From NCBI GenBank assembly GCA_024229115.1, contig JAAEST010000111.1:1-64000 (forward strand): DNA of 64,000 nucleotides, in the 5' to 3' direction. Source of the DNA: Oligoflexia bacterium. GTDB lineage: Bacteria > Bdellovibrionota > Bacteriovoracia > Bacteriovoracales > Bacteriovoracaceae. The position numbers and the translations under genes were made by a program. Below, one piece after another: positions 51,502 to 60,388 of this stretch. The notes below the pieces were generated by a model, which was not told where the DNA came from, did no database searches, and was given only the letters and a program-made list of their open reading frames with translations. Within the stretch, counting starts at the first letter, position 1. The number at the start of each line of letters is the position of its first letter.

Positions 51502-52863
51502 CTAAATTCCCTTACGACAAGCGTCTTTAACTTTCTGCCTATCAGGGTTGAAACATACGTGAATATGGTTGTGATGACCTTTTAGCCAGCGAACCCCATT
51601 GATCTTCGTATCATTAAAGAAGATCGGTGCTCCCCCAGCTTCTTTTAAAATCTCAACAAGATCTTTTGTCTTGTCCCGAGAATAACGAGAGGTTTGCTTA
51701 TAGGTTAGACCACTATTGTCATCATCACCTTTTCTCTGTGGTCTGATATCAATACACTCACCTGAACCATGGGACTCATGAACTCCCCAATTTGGGCTAT
51801 GGTACATATTACCAAATTGAACCTGACAACCAGCTTCATCACCACATTCTTTATTATATTTCTTCAACACTTCAAAGAAGGCGCACATACTCTGTGGCTT
51901 TAAATAAGCATCACTATTATTGTCATCATCAGGGTGATAATGAAGCGAATTATAGGGACCTTGACGAGTCTCTGGGTCCATAGGAATTTTAATCATATAA
52001 TCTCGAACCACACGCCCATTATTATGCTTGTGATCAGGTAAGTACTTTATTCCAGAAAGATTAATACTCTCCGTTTCGATTCCTTCTCCAATACCAAATC
52101 CAGGATATTCTTCATTCAAATTACTGAGGATACTGGCCAAGGATAAGTCCATCCCATCTTTCTTAGGAACTGGCATGATATGTTGAAGAAGTTCACACCT
52201 TTGAGGATCAATATTCACTGTCTCTAAGGCCTCACCTTTATTATTTAAAACTTGGAAAGTGTATTTGAAAAAACAATTTGGCTCTTCGCTTGTTTCAGTA
52301 TACTCACAACAATTTTGTCCTTGATAAGAATCACCATTTTTTAAAAGCGAAAGTGGATACTTCTTTAAGTCTAAACCACCTGGTGACTTATGAAGTGGCG
52401 ACGTTTCTTTAACAAAGAATGTAAATTTTCCCGCCGGAATAAGAGAGCGACGATCAAGAAAGCCCACACTTCCTGCCTTGGCACGATCACGCCCTTTGGG
52501 AGTTAGAGCTGTATGACGAAAGCGGCGTTTTTGTCCTGATCTATTAGTTCCCTTAATATCATCTTCCCACTTCTTATCAGGCACAGAGATAACCTTTACA
52601 GGGACACGATGTGCAGGAGCATAAGAAATTTCTGTTAACTCATAAGGTGCATGAACAATCGAACCTCTTGGTAAATATTCTTTCACTTTTGTGTGGTCTT
52701 CAATATCACGAAGGTTTTCCCAAATTTTATCCCCTTGACGATACTCATCCGAAATATAGAATGGCGGATCTTCTGTTGTAGCATCTGTACAGTAGAGCTC
52801 AACTTGCTCGGCCATAATGAATTGAGAAAACAAGAATAGAAAAATTGTTAAAAACTTATTCAT
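51502..52863 (-). CDS. Exported LAS-type (M15/M74-like) metallopeptidase
   Basis: A 453-residue exported protein (signal peptide 1-18). The zinc-site pattern of LAS peptidoglycan peptidases is visible near the C-terminus: HxxGxxxD in ESHGSGECIDIRP (His365, Asp372) and HxH in HHNHIHVCF (His433, His435). LAS enzymes (MepA, VanX, D-Ala-D-Ala carboxypeptidases) cleave cross-links or stem peptides in cell walls. A large N-terminal region (20-340), probably SH3-like in part (residues 60-150), is unusual. In a predator it could act on prey walls (inference). The partner gene directly upstream ends 2 nt before this start. Confidence 0.8.
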   Translation of the reverse strand: MNKFLTIFLFLFSQFIMAEQVELYCTDATTEDPPFYISDEYRQGDKIWENLRDIEDHTKVKEYLPRGSIVHAPYELTEISYAPAHRVPVKVISVPDKKWEDDIKGTNRSGQKRRFRHTALTPKGRDRAKAGSVGFLDRRSLIPAGKFTFFVKETSPLHKSPGGLDLKKYPLSLLKNGDSYQGQNCCEYTETSEEPNCFFKYTFQVLNNKGEALETVNIDPQRCELLQHIMPVPKKDGMDLSLASILSNLNEEYPGFGIGEGIETESINLSGIKYLPDHKHNNGRVVRDYMIKIPMDPETRQGPYNSLHYHPDDDNNSDAYLKPQSMCAFFEVLKKYNKECGDEAGCQVQFGNMYHSPNWGVHESHGSGECIDIRPQRKGDDDNSGLTYKQTSRYSRDKTKDLVEILKEAGGAPIFFNDTKINGVRWLKGHHNHIHVCFNPDRQKVKDACRKGI

Positions 52864-52865
52864 AT

Positions 52866-53336
52866 TTAAGATCCACTTTTCACAACTCTCACGACTACTG
52901 ACTTGAGCTGCTTCTTATTATTAATAAAATTGAATTCTAATATCCCTTCTTTAGGACCTATATACTCAAGAGCAAAGGCCTTAAAGTCGAAGTCTGAAAT
53001 TTTATGATCTCCACTATCGATCTTGAAAGATTTCTTGAAGTACTTCTCTTTCTTCTTTCGAAAAATTATGTCCACCGATGAAATATTTTTAAATGTAGAG
53101 TTCTTTGAAATTCTTAATTCTTGAAATTCTGTAGAATGAATTGAAAGTTCACTAGGAAGTAGATCCCAAGTTGTTTTAGAAACAACCTTACCCTTCACCC
53201 TTTTCTTTTCAACTCTCTTTCCTTCTAACTGAACATATTGGTCAAAACTCTTAGGCCCCTGAGTATTACTGGCCAAGGCAGAATTGAAAAATAGGACGAT
53301 CCCTAGAAATGAATATAAATAAATACACTTTCTCAC
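52866..53336 (-). CDS. Small exported protein, operon partner of the metallopeptidase
   Basis: A 156-residue protein with signal peptide (about 1-22, ending SALAS). The mature part is very basic with beta-strand character (VSSVDIIFRKKKEKYFKKSF). No family is recognised. It is the first gene of a two-gene unit with the LAS-type metallopeptidase (2-nt gap), so an inhibitor, chaperone or cell-wall-binding partner is possible but unproven. Confidence 0.65.
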   Translation of the reverse strand: MRKCIYLYSFLGIVLFFNSALASNTQGPKSFDQYVQLEGKRVEKKRVKGKVVSKTTWDLLPSELSIHSTEFQELRISKNSTFKNISSVDIIFRKKKEKYFKKSFKIDSGDHKISDFDFKAFALEYIGPKEGILEFNFINNKKQLKSVVVRVVKSGS

Positions 53337-53463
53337 ATCATTCTTATCGGCTATTTAGCCCCTCAACATTAAAAATCTCGCACATCTAAACTATTGAATT
53401 TACTTAACGTTTATAGTCTTGACGCCCTTAAACCAAGCACTTAAATTGTAAGGAGGAGTATTA

Positions 53464-53949
53464 ATGAACGATAAGAATACAGGTAATAATAGAAAGAAAG
53501 GCAATAATAACCGTCGTCGTAGACGTAAGCCTTTTAATAAGAATAAAAATAAGAATACAGGTATTGATAAGGCCGAAAGAAGTTATCTAAATCTCCTTGA
53601 AAAACATTTCCAAATGAGAAGAAAGTATTTTGACCTCTTCCATCGTGCTGACCCTAAACAGTTAGCAAAACTTGAAAGACAATTTTCAAATTCAGCAAAA
53701 GAGTTAAGAGATTTTGAAGAGAGAATGGCCCCTGAAGTTAGAGAAAAGTTTGGACGTAAATTTCATATGGCCAACCCTGATAATACTTACTCTTCTAATC
53801 ACGAACTTGATCCGTCCCATGTAGAAGTCGATCCGACCTTAAGTGATGATCCTCACTACCTTCCTTCACAGAAAGAAGCCAATTATTCTAATGATACTGA
53901 AGAAAGTGAAGGTTCAATGGAAGATTATAATAAATATAAAGGTCTGTAG
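53464..53949 (+). CDS. Small protein with a basic, Asn/Arg-rich N-terminal tail
   Basis: A 161-residue cytoplasmic protein. Residues 1-35 are low-complexity Asn/Lys/Arg (NRKKGNNNRRRRRKPFNKNK), a pattern common in RNA- or nucleoid-binding tails. A helical middle (ERSYLNLLEKHFQMRRKYFD) and an acidic tail follow. It has a strong AGGAGG ribosome site 6-7 nt from the ATG, suggesting high expression. No family is recognised. Confidence 0.7.
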   Translation: MNDKNTGNNRKKGNNNRRRRRKPFNKNKNKNTGIDKAERSYLNLLEKHFQMRRKYFDLFHRADPKQLAKLERQFSNSAKELRDFEERMAPEVREKFGRKFHMANPDNTYSSNHELDPSHVEVDPTLSDDPHYLPSQKEANYSNDTEESEGSMEDYNKYKGL

Positions 53950-53967
53950 CCTCTCTTAGTGAGAGGC
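53949..53967. terminator. Bidirectional hairpin between convergent genes
   Basis: GCCTCTC/GAGAGGC with a 5-nt loop overlaps the stop codons of both convergent genes. No T-run follows, so it is a weak terminator candidate. Confidence 0.45.
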
Positions 53968-54261
53968 TTCGCTGATTACTTGATTGATTCCTTCTTGTCC
54001 TAGGAAATTATCAAGTGTGATTTCATGGTCTTTTAAGATTGCTGCTTTTAAGTCTCTTTCAGGAATATCTAAAATCTCAGAAACTCTCGTAAGCATCTTC
54101 AAAGGAATATTACATAGTGCTCTTTCAACGTTAGAGATGAATTGCCCATTCTTATATCCTAGAAGTTGAGAAAGTTCCGATTGAGAATAATTCTTAGGGT
54201 GGTTAATTCTTCTGTCTCTAATTAATCTTGCGATGTTTTGAAAGCTTCTTTTTGATTCCAT
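53956..54261 (-). CDS. XRE-family helix-turn-helix regulator
   Basis: About 101 residues from the ATG at 54261, preceded by AAAGGA; an in-frame TTG at 54297 is less likely. One HTH_3 domain: ARLIRDRRINHPKNYSQSEL then SQLLGYKNGQFISNVERALC, with recognition helix GQFISNVERAL. No further domain. Small XRE proteins act as repressors or cofactors; autoregulation is common. Its target is unknown. The divergent upstream region to 54433 is AT-rich and could contain operator sites. Confidence 0.85.
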   Translation of the reverse strand: MESKRSFQNIARLIRDRRINHPKNYSQSELSQLLGYKNGQFISNVERALCNIPLKMLTRVSEILDIPERDLKAAILKDHEITLDNFLGQEGINQVISEASH

Positions 54262-54433
54262 TTTATTGCCTATCCTTTTATCTATTTTCGATATCAAATC
54301 TATCTAAAAACATCTTAAAAGATTTTGGCACTGAGAAAAATAAATATTATCTAAATTTATTAATTTTACCTTAACTTCCATGTAATATTAACAACTTAAC
54401 CGATTTACTTTTCAAATAAAAATAGTGAAGTTT

Positions 54434-55753
54434 TTACGATCTCAAAAATACTTGTTTACCCTGAAAATAACATTCAGAAACTAGCTCATCTTGCTTAGAA
54501 CGACCTTTACGATTGCTTATTCTAGCTATTGCCTCTTGAGAATTGCGACAGTTTCGTGGTGATTTCACAAGAAAGAGATTGGCTTCTTTGGCCTTAGCAA
54601 AGTTTCCAGTAACTTTGTCCAAATGCATGAGTTTTGCCCCAGCTAAAGTTGCTCGATAGAGGGCCATTACATAGGTAACTCCACTGATTTTCTTCTTCTT
54701 ATTTTGTTCAACAAAAGAATTCATTACATCAAACATTGAAAGAAAAGGTCCCCCACCAATATCTGAAGCTAGAGACCAATTAACTTTGAACTTATTGGCC
54801 TTTTTAAAATCAAAGAGTCCACTTCCTAAACCTTTATTCTTAACTGGAGCATTTGAAGTCGGACAATGAGCAACTGAAGTTTTAGATTTTGAAAGAAGTT
54901 TTAATTCTTTATCACTCAGATAAATACCATGACCCATTATTGTTTTAGGACCAAGCACGCCACACTTTTTATAAATATGGGTATACGATTCAATATTCTC
55001 AAAACCCTTATGTTCTTTATAGAGGCCAAGAACATAATCACATTCATTTTCAGTTTCACTTAAGTGGGTTTGAATAAAACTCTTATTCTTCTTCGCAATC
55101 TTTGCACCTTCTTTCATCACTTCAGGATGAGTTGTTGGTGCAAAACGAGGAGTCATGGCATACTTCTCTTTAAATTTCTTTGAATATTTATTTACAAGAG
55201 AAATAGCATTCGTCTTTGTTTGGATAAGATAGTCTGGAGAATTCATCGTCATAAGGACATTTCCAACACAGAAGTGTCCGACAAAATTCTTAAGTCCATG
55301 ATCAACAGTGTGACCATGTATTGAAGAATAAACCATTCCCCCTAAAGTCCCACAGGCCAATAATTCTTGAGCAAATTTATGGGCCCTTTTCTGAGAATAT
55401 TCTTTATTGGCGAACTTCTTTTCGTAAGGCCATGTGTATTTCGCTAACCAAGTGAGAAGGTTCGCTTTAGGTTTCAGACGAACATCATCTTGCACCCAAT
55501 GAAAATGCGTATCAAAGAAACCAGGCATGGCCGTATAACCAGAGCGATCAATTTCTTGTATTTGCAATCCTCTATGTTTCTTTTGTTCTTTTTCTAGCCA
55601 AGAAAGTACCTTGTCTCGCTTTGACGCGACAAGTATTTGGTGTTTTGGTGCATCTGTCCAAACAATTGCACCTTCCCTAACGTATTCACATTCATTATCA
55701 TTAATTGGATTTAAAAAATCGCAAAATAGAACTGTATATTGTTTTGTTTTCAT
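54434..55753 (-). CDS. guaD: Guanine deaminase / amidohydrolase-superfamily purine deaminase
   Basis: About 439 residues from the ATG at 55753 (a longer frame to 55819 overlaps the divergent gene). Amidohydrolase metal motifs are in order: HxH in PGFFDTHFHW, QTHLSET, GHGIYLS and the Asp of SLASDIGGGPFL. LLTWLAKYTWPYEKKF and SSIHGHT resemble guanine deaminase, which converts guanine to xanthine. The HxH motif is followed by VQD rather than PQ, so substrate specificity is less certain. It starts 10 nt from the nfeD start. Confidence 0.82.
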   Translation of the reverse strand: MKTKQYTVLFCDFLNPINDNECEYVREGAIVWTDAPKHQILVASKRDKVLSWLEKEQKKHRGLQIQEIDRSGYTAMPGFFDTHFHWVQDDVRLKPKANLLTWLAKYTWPYEKKFANKEYSQKRAHKFAQELLACGTLGGMVYSSIHGHTVDHGLKNFVGHFCVGNVLMTMNSPDYLIQTKTNAISLVNKYSKKFKEKYAMTPRFAPTTHPEVMKEGAKIAKKNKSFIQTHLSETENECDYVLGLYKEHKGFENIESYTHIYKKCGVLGPKTIMGHGIYLSDKELKLLSKSKTSVAHCPTSNAPVKNKGLGSGLFDFKKANKFKVNWSLASDIGGGPFLSMFDVMNSFVEQNKKKKISGVTYVMALYRATLAGAKLMHLDKVTGNFAKAKEANLFLVKSPRNCRNSQEAIARISNRKGRSKQDELVSECYFQGKQVFLRS

Positions 55754-55763
55754 AGGAGTAACA

Positions 55764-57062
55764 ATGCCAAAAAAAGGAATCTTCGTACAGTTTTTAATAT
55801 CTGTCGCCATGCTTTTCACATTTTCGGTTTCTGCAAACTATGAAGTAAAAAACATTCTGGAACTAGAAGTTTCGAGCTCTATTAATCCGGCAACTGAATC
55901 CTATATAAAAAATGCCATCAATAAACACAAAGACTATGACCTCTTACTTATTAACTTAAATACCCCTGGCGGTCTTGTTTCAACAACAAAGAGTCTCATC
56001 ACTCTCATTGGAGAAAAAGATAAACCGACAGTTATTTGGGTGACACCAGAAGGTGCTTCGGCCACTAGTGCAGGAGCAATTTTAAGTAGTGCTGCTCACT
56101 TTGTTTTTATGTCACCTGGAACAAATATGGGAGCCGCAACTCCAATTCAATTAAATAAAGACATTGATAAAAAATCTGATGCCAGAAAGAAGGCCATCAA
56201 TGATTTAAGTGCTCTTGTTAAAAGTCTCTCAGAAACAAGAGGAAGAGCGTCTAAACCAATTATAAAAATGATTACAGAAGCTTCAAGTATTAGTTCCCAA
56301 GAAGCTCTAGATCAAAAGGCCATCAATGAAATTATCTCAACTAAAGATGACCTCTTAAGTTTTATCAATGGGAAAGAAGTTACCGTTCAAGGCAAGAGCT
56401 TAAAACTAAGTGTTAACTCTCCTAACTTTATTCAAGTGAGTATGGATGTCGGTCAATCACTTCTCAATACTTTTGCCAACCCAAATACAGCTTATATTCT
56501 ATTCCTCATTGGAGCCGCTCTTCTCTATCTCGAATTTCAAGCACCAGGAGGCTTTATTGCAGGATCATTAGGTGCTGTTTCTCTCATATTATCAGGAATA
56601 GGATTTCAAGTTCTTCCAATTAATATGGGGGCCCTTCTCCTTTTAGTGGCGAGTTTCATTCTCTTTATCATCGAGGCCTATATAACAAGTTATGGAATAC
56701 TTACGATTGGAGGACTTGCCTCTCTGATTGCAGGATCACTCTTTCTCTATCGTACTGATGATTCTCTTTTTCAAATAGGTGCTGATGTTATGGTCAGTGC
56801 AGTTTTGGCCATCGTTTGTTTTCTAGCATTCTTAGTATGGGTAATTGCCCGTGATCATAAGAATATTGGAAAAGAAAAATTTAATGAGCATATTGGAATG
56901 AATGCCACAGTCGTAAGTAGAAAAGAAGTGGGAGATCATTACAGCTATCAAATCAAAATCAATGGTGAATTTTGGCAGGCAACTTCCAAGAAAGAATATC
57001 AAGAAAATGAATTAGTAAAAGTTATTAGTAAGAAAGAACATGAATTAGTTTATGAAATTTAA
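55764..57062 (+). CDS. nfeD: NfeD-family membrane serine protease (ClpP-class)
   Basis: 432 residues from the ATG at 55764 with AGGAG in front. An exported N-terminus (signal about 1-23) is followed by a ClpP-like protease domain with GASATSAGAILSSAAHFVFM (nucleophile Ser and nearby motif), a Lys-containing region, then five membrane segments (about 235-370) and an NfeD OB-like C-terminal domain (GMNATVVSRKEVGDH). These proteases cut slipin C-termini. The slipin gene follows 10 nt downstream, the classic STOPP operon. A catalytic Ser-Lys dyad is inferred. Confidence 0.93.
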   Translation: MPKKGIFVQFLISVAMLFTFSVSANYEVKNILELEVSSSINPATESYIKNAINKHKDYDLLLINLNTPGGLVSTTKSLITLIGEKDKPTVIWVTPEGASATSAGAILSSAAHFVFMSPGTNMGAATPIQLNKDIDKKSDARKKAINDLSALVKSLSETRGRASKPIIKMITEASSISSQEALDQKAINEIISTKDDLLSFINGKEVTVQGKSLKLSVNSPNFIQVSMDVGQSLLNTFANPNTAYILFLIGAALLYLEFQAPGGFIAGSLGAVSLILSGIGFQVLPINMGALLLLVASFILFIIEAYITSYGILTIGGLASLIAGSLFLYRTDDSLFQIGADVMVSAVLAIVCFLAFLVWVIARDHKNIGKEKFNEHIGMNATVVSRKEVGDHYSYQIKINGEFWQATSKKEYQENELVKVISKKEHELVYEI

Positions 57063-57072
57063 GGAGTAGATT

Positions 57073-57828
57073 ATGAATCCAGTATTTTTATTTGGCTTAC
57101 TTCTCATCATATTAATTTTTAATACGATTAAAGTTTTAAAAGAATATGAAAGAGCAGTAATTTTTAGACTCGGTCGTTTTACATCAATTAGAGGGCCAGG
57201 ACTTATTATCCTTATCCCAGGAATTGAAAAAATGGTTAGAGTTGATCTTCGTACCGTAACAATGGATATTCCATCACAGGATATTATCTCAAAAGACAAC
57301 GTAACACTTAAAGTGAATGGTGTTGTTTACTTTAGAGTTGATAATCCTGAAAAAGCGGTTATTGCAGTTGAAGATTTCTATTCAGCAACAGCACAGATTT
57401 CTCAAACCACATTAAGAACTGTGATTGGGCAATATGAACTTGATGAAATCCTTCAGCAAAGAGATAAAATTAACTCTTCTCTTCAATCTATTTTAGATGA
57501 GCAAACAGAGCCTTGGGGAGTTAAGGTTTCAGCTGTAGAAGTAAAGGCCATTGACCTTCCAATTGAGATGCAAAGGGCCATGGCCAAGCAAGCAGAGGCA
57601 GAAAGAGATAAGAGAGCAAAAGTTATCTCGGCAGAAGGTGAACTTGAAGCTTCGATTAAGCTATCTGAAGCTGCTGAAATTTTAGATCGTCAACCAAATG
57701 CGATCACTCTACGTTACCTTGATACGATGAAAGAAATTTCTTCAGGAACAGGTAAGTCGACAACTTTCTTCCCTCTTCCAGCAGACTTTCTTGGAAGTGT
57801 AAAAGATCTCGTTAATAAGAATTCTTAA
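57073..57828 (+). CDS. Slipin/stomatin (SPFH-domain) membrane protein
   Basis: A 251-residue SPFH protein: N-terminal membrane hairpin ([20 protein letters not shown]), the [20 protein letters not shown] signature, and a helical [20 protein letters not shown] segment. Slipins organise membrane microdomains as oligomers and are cleaved by NfeD proteases. Strong AAGGAG ribosome site. It lies between nfeD and a DOMON-like gene. Confidence 0.95.
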   Translation: MNPVFLFGLLLIILIFNTIKVLKEYERAVIFRLGRFTSIRGPGLIILIPGIEKMVRVDLRTVTMDIPSQDIISKDNVTLKVNGVVYFRVDNPEKAVIAVEDFYSATAQISQTTLRTVIGQYELDEILQQRDKINSSLQSILDEQTEPWGVKVSAVEVKAIDLPIEMQRAMAKQAEAERDKRAKVISAEGELEASIKLSEAAEILDRQPNAITLRYLDTMKEISSGTGKSTTFFPLPADFLGSVKDLVNKNS

Positions 57829-57840
57829 AGGAAATCGAAG

Positions 57841-58371
57841 GTGAGTAATCTTTCTCTAGAATTAATTCCTTTTGAAAGTCACAATCATGATCTCGAGCTA
57901 CATGTTCAAGTAGCTCGCGATCAAGATAAATTGACGTTAAAATATTCTGTTCTAGGAAAAGATGCTCACAAAGTTGATTTCGATGTTCATAATCAAGAGA
58001 AGCTTTGGGAAAATACTTGTTTTGAATTCTTTGTAAAAGATGATCGTCTAGGAAAAAATTACTACGAAATTAACCTCGCTTCTAATCTGCAAAACCATGG
58101 CTATTACTTTAGCGATTATCGTTCAAGTGGTCTGGGAGAAGAACTAGAGAAGATTGACCTTCAACCTTCCCATATTTATTTTGAAAAAGATGAACTTCAC
58201 TTCACTCTTCCACTATCAAATTTCAAGAAACTCGATACTGATCATGGACTCTTCTTGGCCATCTCATGTGTGTTAAAGCTTGGCGATGAAACACTCTATT
58301 ACGCCCTTAAGCATCCTTATGATAAACCAGACTTTCATTCTCCAGATGGTTTTTGTATTGAATTAAATTAA
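57841..58371 (+). CDS. DOMON-like (CBM9-type) domain protein
   Basis: A 176-residue protein starting at GTG, 12 nt after the slipin gene with AAGGAAAT in front. The beta-sandwich pattern KLTLKYSVLGKDAHKVDF...EKLWENTCFEFFVKDDRLGKNYYEINLA matches DOMON-like proteins (CBM9-type domain); ENTCFEFF is the family hallmark. No signal peptide, so it is cytoplasmic or unconventionally located. Ligands in the superfamily include sugars and heme; the role here is unknown. It ends convergent with a pseudogene with a 4-nt overlap. Confidence 0.78.
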   Translation: MSNLSLELIPFESHNHDLELHVQVARDQDKLTLKYSVLGKDAHKVDFDVHNQEKLWENTCFEFFVKDDRLGKNYYEINLASNLQNHGYYFSDYRSSGLGEELEKIDLQPSHIYFEKDELHFTLPLSNFKKLDTDHGLFLAISCVLKLGDETLYYALKHPYDKPDFHSPDGFCIELN

Positions 58372-59031
58372 ACGGTGTAGTGCTCAATTGGTGATAGATC
58401 AATGACTTCGTGATCTTCATTGGCCAAGGCCAACATAAGACGAGCAACTTCTGTCCCCGCAACAGATCGGTATTTCTTTAAGTTACCTGGTAGAAGAGGA
58501 TTAACAAATTTCATTAACCCCATACTCATCATTTCCAGCGGGCGCGATTCATTTCTCTTACCAACTAAGAGACTAGGTCTAAGAATTGAAACCTTTTCCA
58601 CCCCCAATCGCTTTCACACGATTTTCACACTCTCCCTTAACTTGGTTATAGAAGAATGGTGAATTGGAATCTGCACCTAAGGAAGAGATCATAATAAAAT
58701 GCTTCACCTTCTTCTCAAGGGCAGTTTTACAGGCCTTGACTGGATATTCTAAATCAACTTTTCGAAAAAGCATTTTGTCACCTTTGACTTTCTTGATAGT
58801 TGTCCCCAAGCAACAAAACACAATATCTTTCTTTTCAAAGTAATGCGCAATATTTTCAAATTCTTCAAAATCAATTATTTCTTCATTAAGCTTGGGATGA
58901 TTTATCCCCTTAGGACTTCTTACTAGAGAAGTAATTGAGCTAATCGTTTCGTCTTTCAGCATTAAATTAATTAGCTCATTTCCAACGAGACCAGTTCCCC
59001 CTAACACTAAAACCTTTAAATTCTTTTTCAT
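58368..59031 (-). pseudogene. NAD(P)-binding short-chain dehydrogenase-like (HTATIP2/YwnB type), broken by a frameshift
   Basis: Two frames together give one protein. The N-terminal part (58579-59031) starts LKVLVLGGTGLVGNELINLM with the GGTGxxG NAD(P) loop and ends AIGGGKGFNS. The C-terminal part (58368-58607) begins VEKVSILRPSLLVGKR, which continues the same family in another frame. Removing one C from the CCCCC run at 58601-58605 restores a continuous AIGVEKVSILRP. This looks like a +1 slippage event. Members of this family are SDR-like atypical reductases of about 210-220 residues. It is either a recent pseudogene or a sequencing error; the gene is otherwise intact. Confidence 0.85.
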
Positions 59032-59073
59032 ATTAAGTATTATAAGGGAAATGTATTTTATTGGTAGGGTTCA

Positions 59074-60261
59074 ATGAAAACTTGGTCTTTAATTATAATT
59101 CTCTTACTCGCTGGCTGTTCACACTTCTCTAAGAATAGTGCTGATTTAAAAATCATTCATTTCAATATTAAGGAATTAGATACTCAGAAAATTAATACTC
59201 ACGATAACCAAGTGAATGAAGCGGTTAAACTACTCCAGAAATATGACTTCAATATTCTCTCTCTTAATGAAGTTCAATATGATTATCCAAATGGTAAAAA
59301 CGCAATTAACTTTCTAAAAAAAGTAAATCCAGAGTTCTACCTTTGGAATACTAGTTTCCATCCAGCAAATACCGGGCAACGAGCTTTAAAACTTGATAAT
59401 GGAAAATATCCTCAAAACTTTTCTGTCCCAAATATCATGAAGTATGCCGATCAGTGGAATTTTGGAATTTTCCCAGGACAATATTCGACTGCTTTACTTT
59501 ATGACTTTAAGGAGTTTAAAAACCCTATCGTTATCAATAAGCTAAAATGGCTCGACTTCAATCCTAACGCTAAGTTAAATCGCTTTAAGCAGGCCAATGG
59601 ATTGGCGATAGACAAGAATATTGAACTCTTTGATAAGAACTTTGTCGATACAGTGATTAAAGTTGGAGACCAGGTTGTTCATCTTATCACACTTCATACT
59701 GTCCCTTCTTATCACTTTGGAAATAAGAAGAGTCCAAATTATCAGCGAAATGCTGATCAACTTAGATTCTTAGAATGGTACACAACAGGAAGCACAGATA
59801 TTGAAGTCAATATTGAAGGAATTGAACCTCTCGCTCCTGGAAGCTATTGGGTGGCCATAGGCGACTGGAACACAGATATTAGAAATTTAAAAAACCCTGG
59901 ATCAAGAGTTCTTAAAAATTACTTCAAAAAGGTCAATCGTTGGGTCAAAGAGAATGCACCGACTCATGAAGGAGATGGCTATCACCCAAATCGGCTCAAG
60001 TTGATGCTTGATTATATTGTGACATCAAAGAATATCGATATTGTTAAAGGTGAAATCATTATTCCTAAAGAAGAAAGACTATTTCTAGGTTGTGATAGCT
60101 CTAATGTTGAAAAGAACAAAATTCCAGAAGATAGAGTTCTTTCTAGCTACTACGATAAGTCTGTTGGGAAGAAGTGTTACGTCACAGTGAGTAAAGAATA
60201 TCATCAATTCAAAGAAGCTTCGGATCATTACCCGCTGCAAGCTTGGCTCAAACTTTTATAG
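59074..60261 (+). CDS. Endonuclease/exonuclease/phosphatase-fold lipoprotein
   Basis: A 395-residue lipoprotein (lipobox LLAGCSHF, lipidated Cys15). The EEP fold is recognisable: FNILSLNEVQYDYP (metal-binding Glu), catalytic His/Asn region GDWNTDI, and the closing SDHYPLQAWL motif. A HPNRLKLMLDYIVTS segment precedes it. EEP enzymes hydrolyse phosphodiesters of nucleic acids or phospholipids. Outer-membrane anchoring points to an extracellular nuclease or lipase role. A single gene, followed by a REP-like palindrome. Confidence 0.85.
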   Translation: MKTWSLIIILLLAGCSHFSKNSADLKIIHFNIKELDTQKINTHDNQVNEAVKLLQKYDFNILSLNEVQYDYPNGKNAINFLKKVNPEFYLWNTSFHPANTGQRALKLDNGKYPQNFSVPNIMKYADQWNFGIFPGQYSTALLYDFKEFKNPIVINKLKWLDFNPNAKLNRFKQANGLAIDKNIELFDKNFVDTVIKVGDQVVHLITLHTVPSYHFGNKKSPNYQRNADQLRFLEWYTTGSTDIEVNIEGIEPLAPGSYWVAIGDWNTDIRNLKNPGSRVLKNYFKKVNRWVKENAPTHEGDGYHPNRLKLMLDYIVTSKNIDIVKGEIIIPKEERLFLGCDSSNVEKNKIPEDRVLSSYYDKSVGKKCYVTVSKEYHQFKEASDHYPLQAWLKLL

Positions 60262-60334
60262 GTGCCTGGACACTTTTGGGACTAACTGAGTCATTTTAAA
60301 TGACACTTGTCGTCCCAAAAGTGTCCGCGTACCT
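60260..60334. repeat. REP-like nested palindrome after the EEP gene
   Basis: GGACACTTTTGGGAC (60268-60282) and GTCCCAAAAGTGTCC (60312-60326) are perfect 15-bp arms. They are flanked by AGGT/ACCT (60260-60263, 60331-60334) and enclose a second palindrome GTCATTTTAAATGAC. It overlaps the EEP stop codon. The shape and the GTGCCTGGACAC ends recall REP/BIME elements mobilised by RAYT transposases. It could also end transcription. Confidence 0.7.
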
Positions 60335-60368
60335 CATATTTTTCTTTCCAATTTTCGAGATATTACAT

Positions 60369-60388
60369 ATATTACATTTTTGTAATAT
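60369..60388. promoter_or_regulatory. Palindromic operator candidate upstream of the MarR/GbsR-type regulator
   Basis: ATATTAC (60369-60375) and GTAATAT (60382-60388) form a perfect palindrome with a 6-nt centre, 38 nt before the regulator start. MarR-family proteins typically bind such AT-rich palindromes near their own promoter, so autoregulation of the whole cluster is likely. Confidence 0.55.

Noticed and set aside
52475-52495. TTGGCACGATCACGCCC resembling a sigma-54 promoter
   Set aside because: Lies inside the metallopeptidase coding sequence, and the GG-GC spacing is 9 nt.
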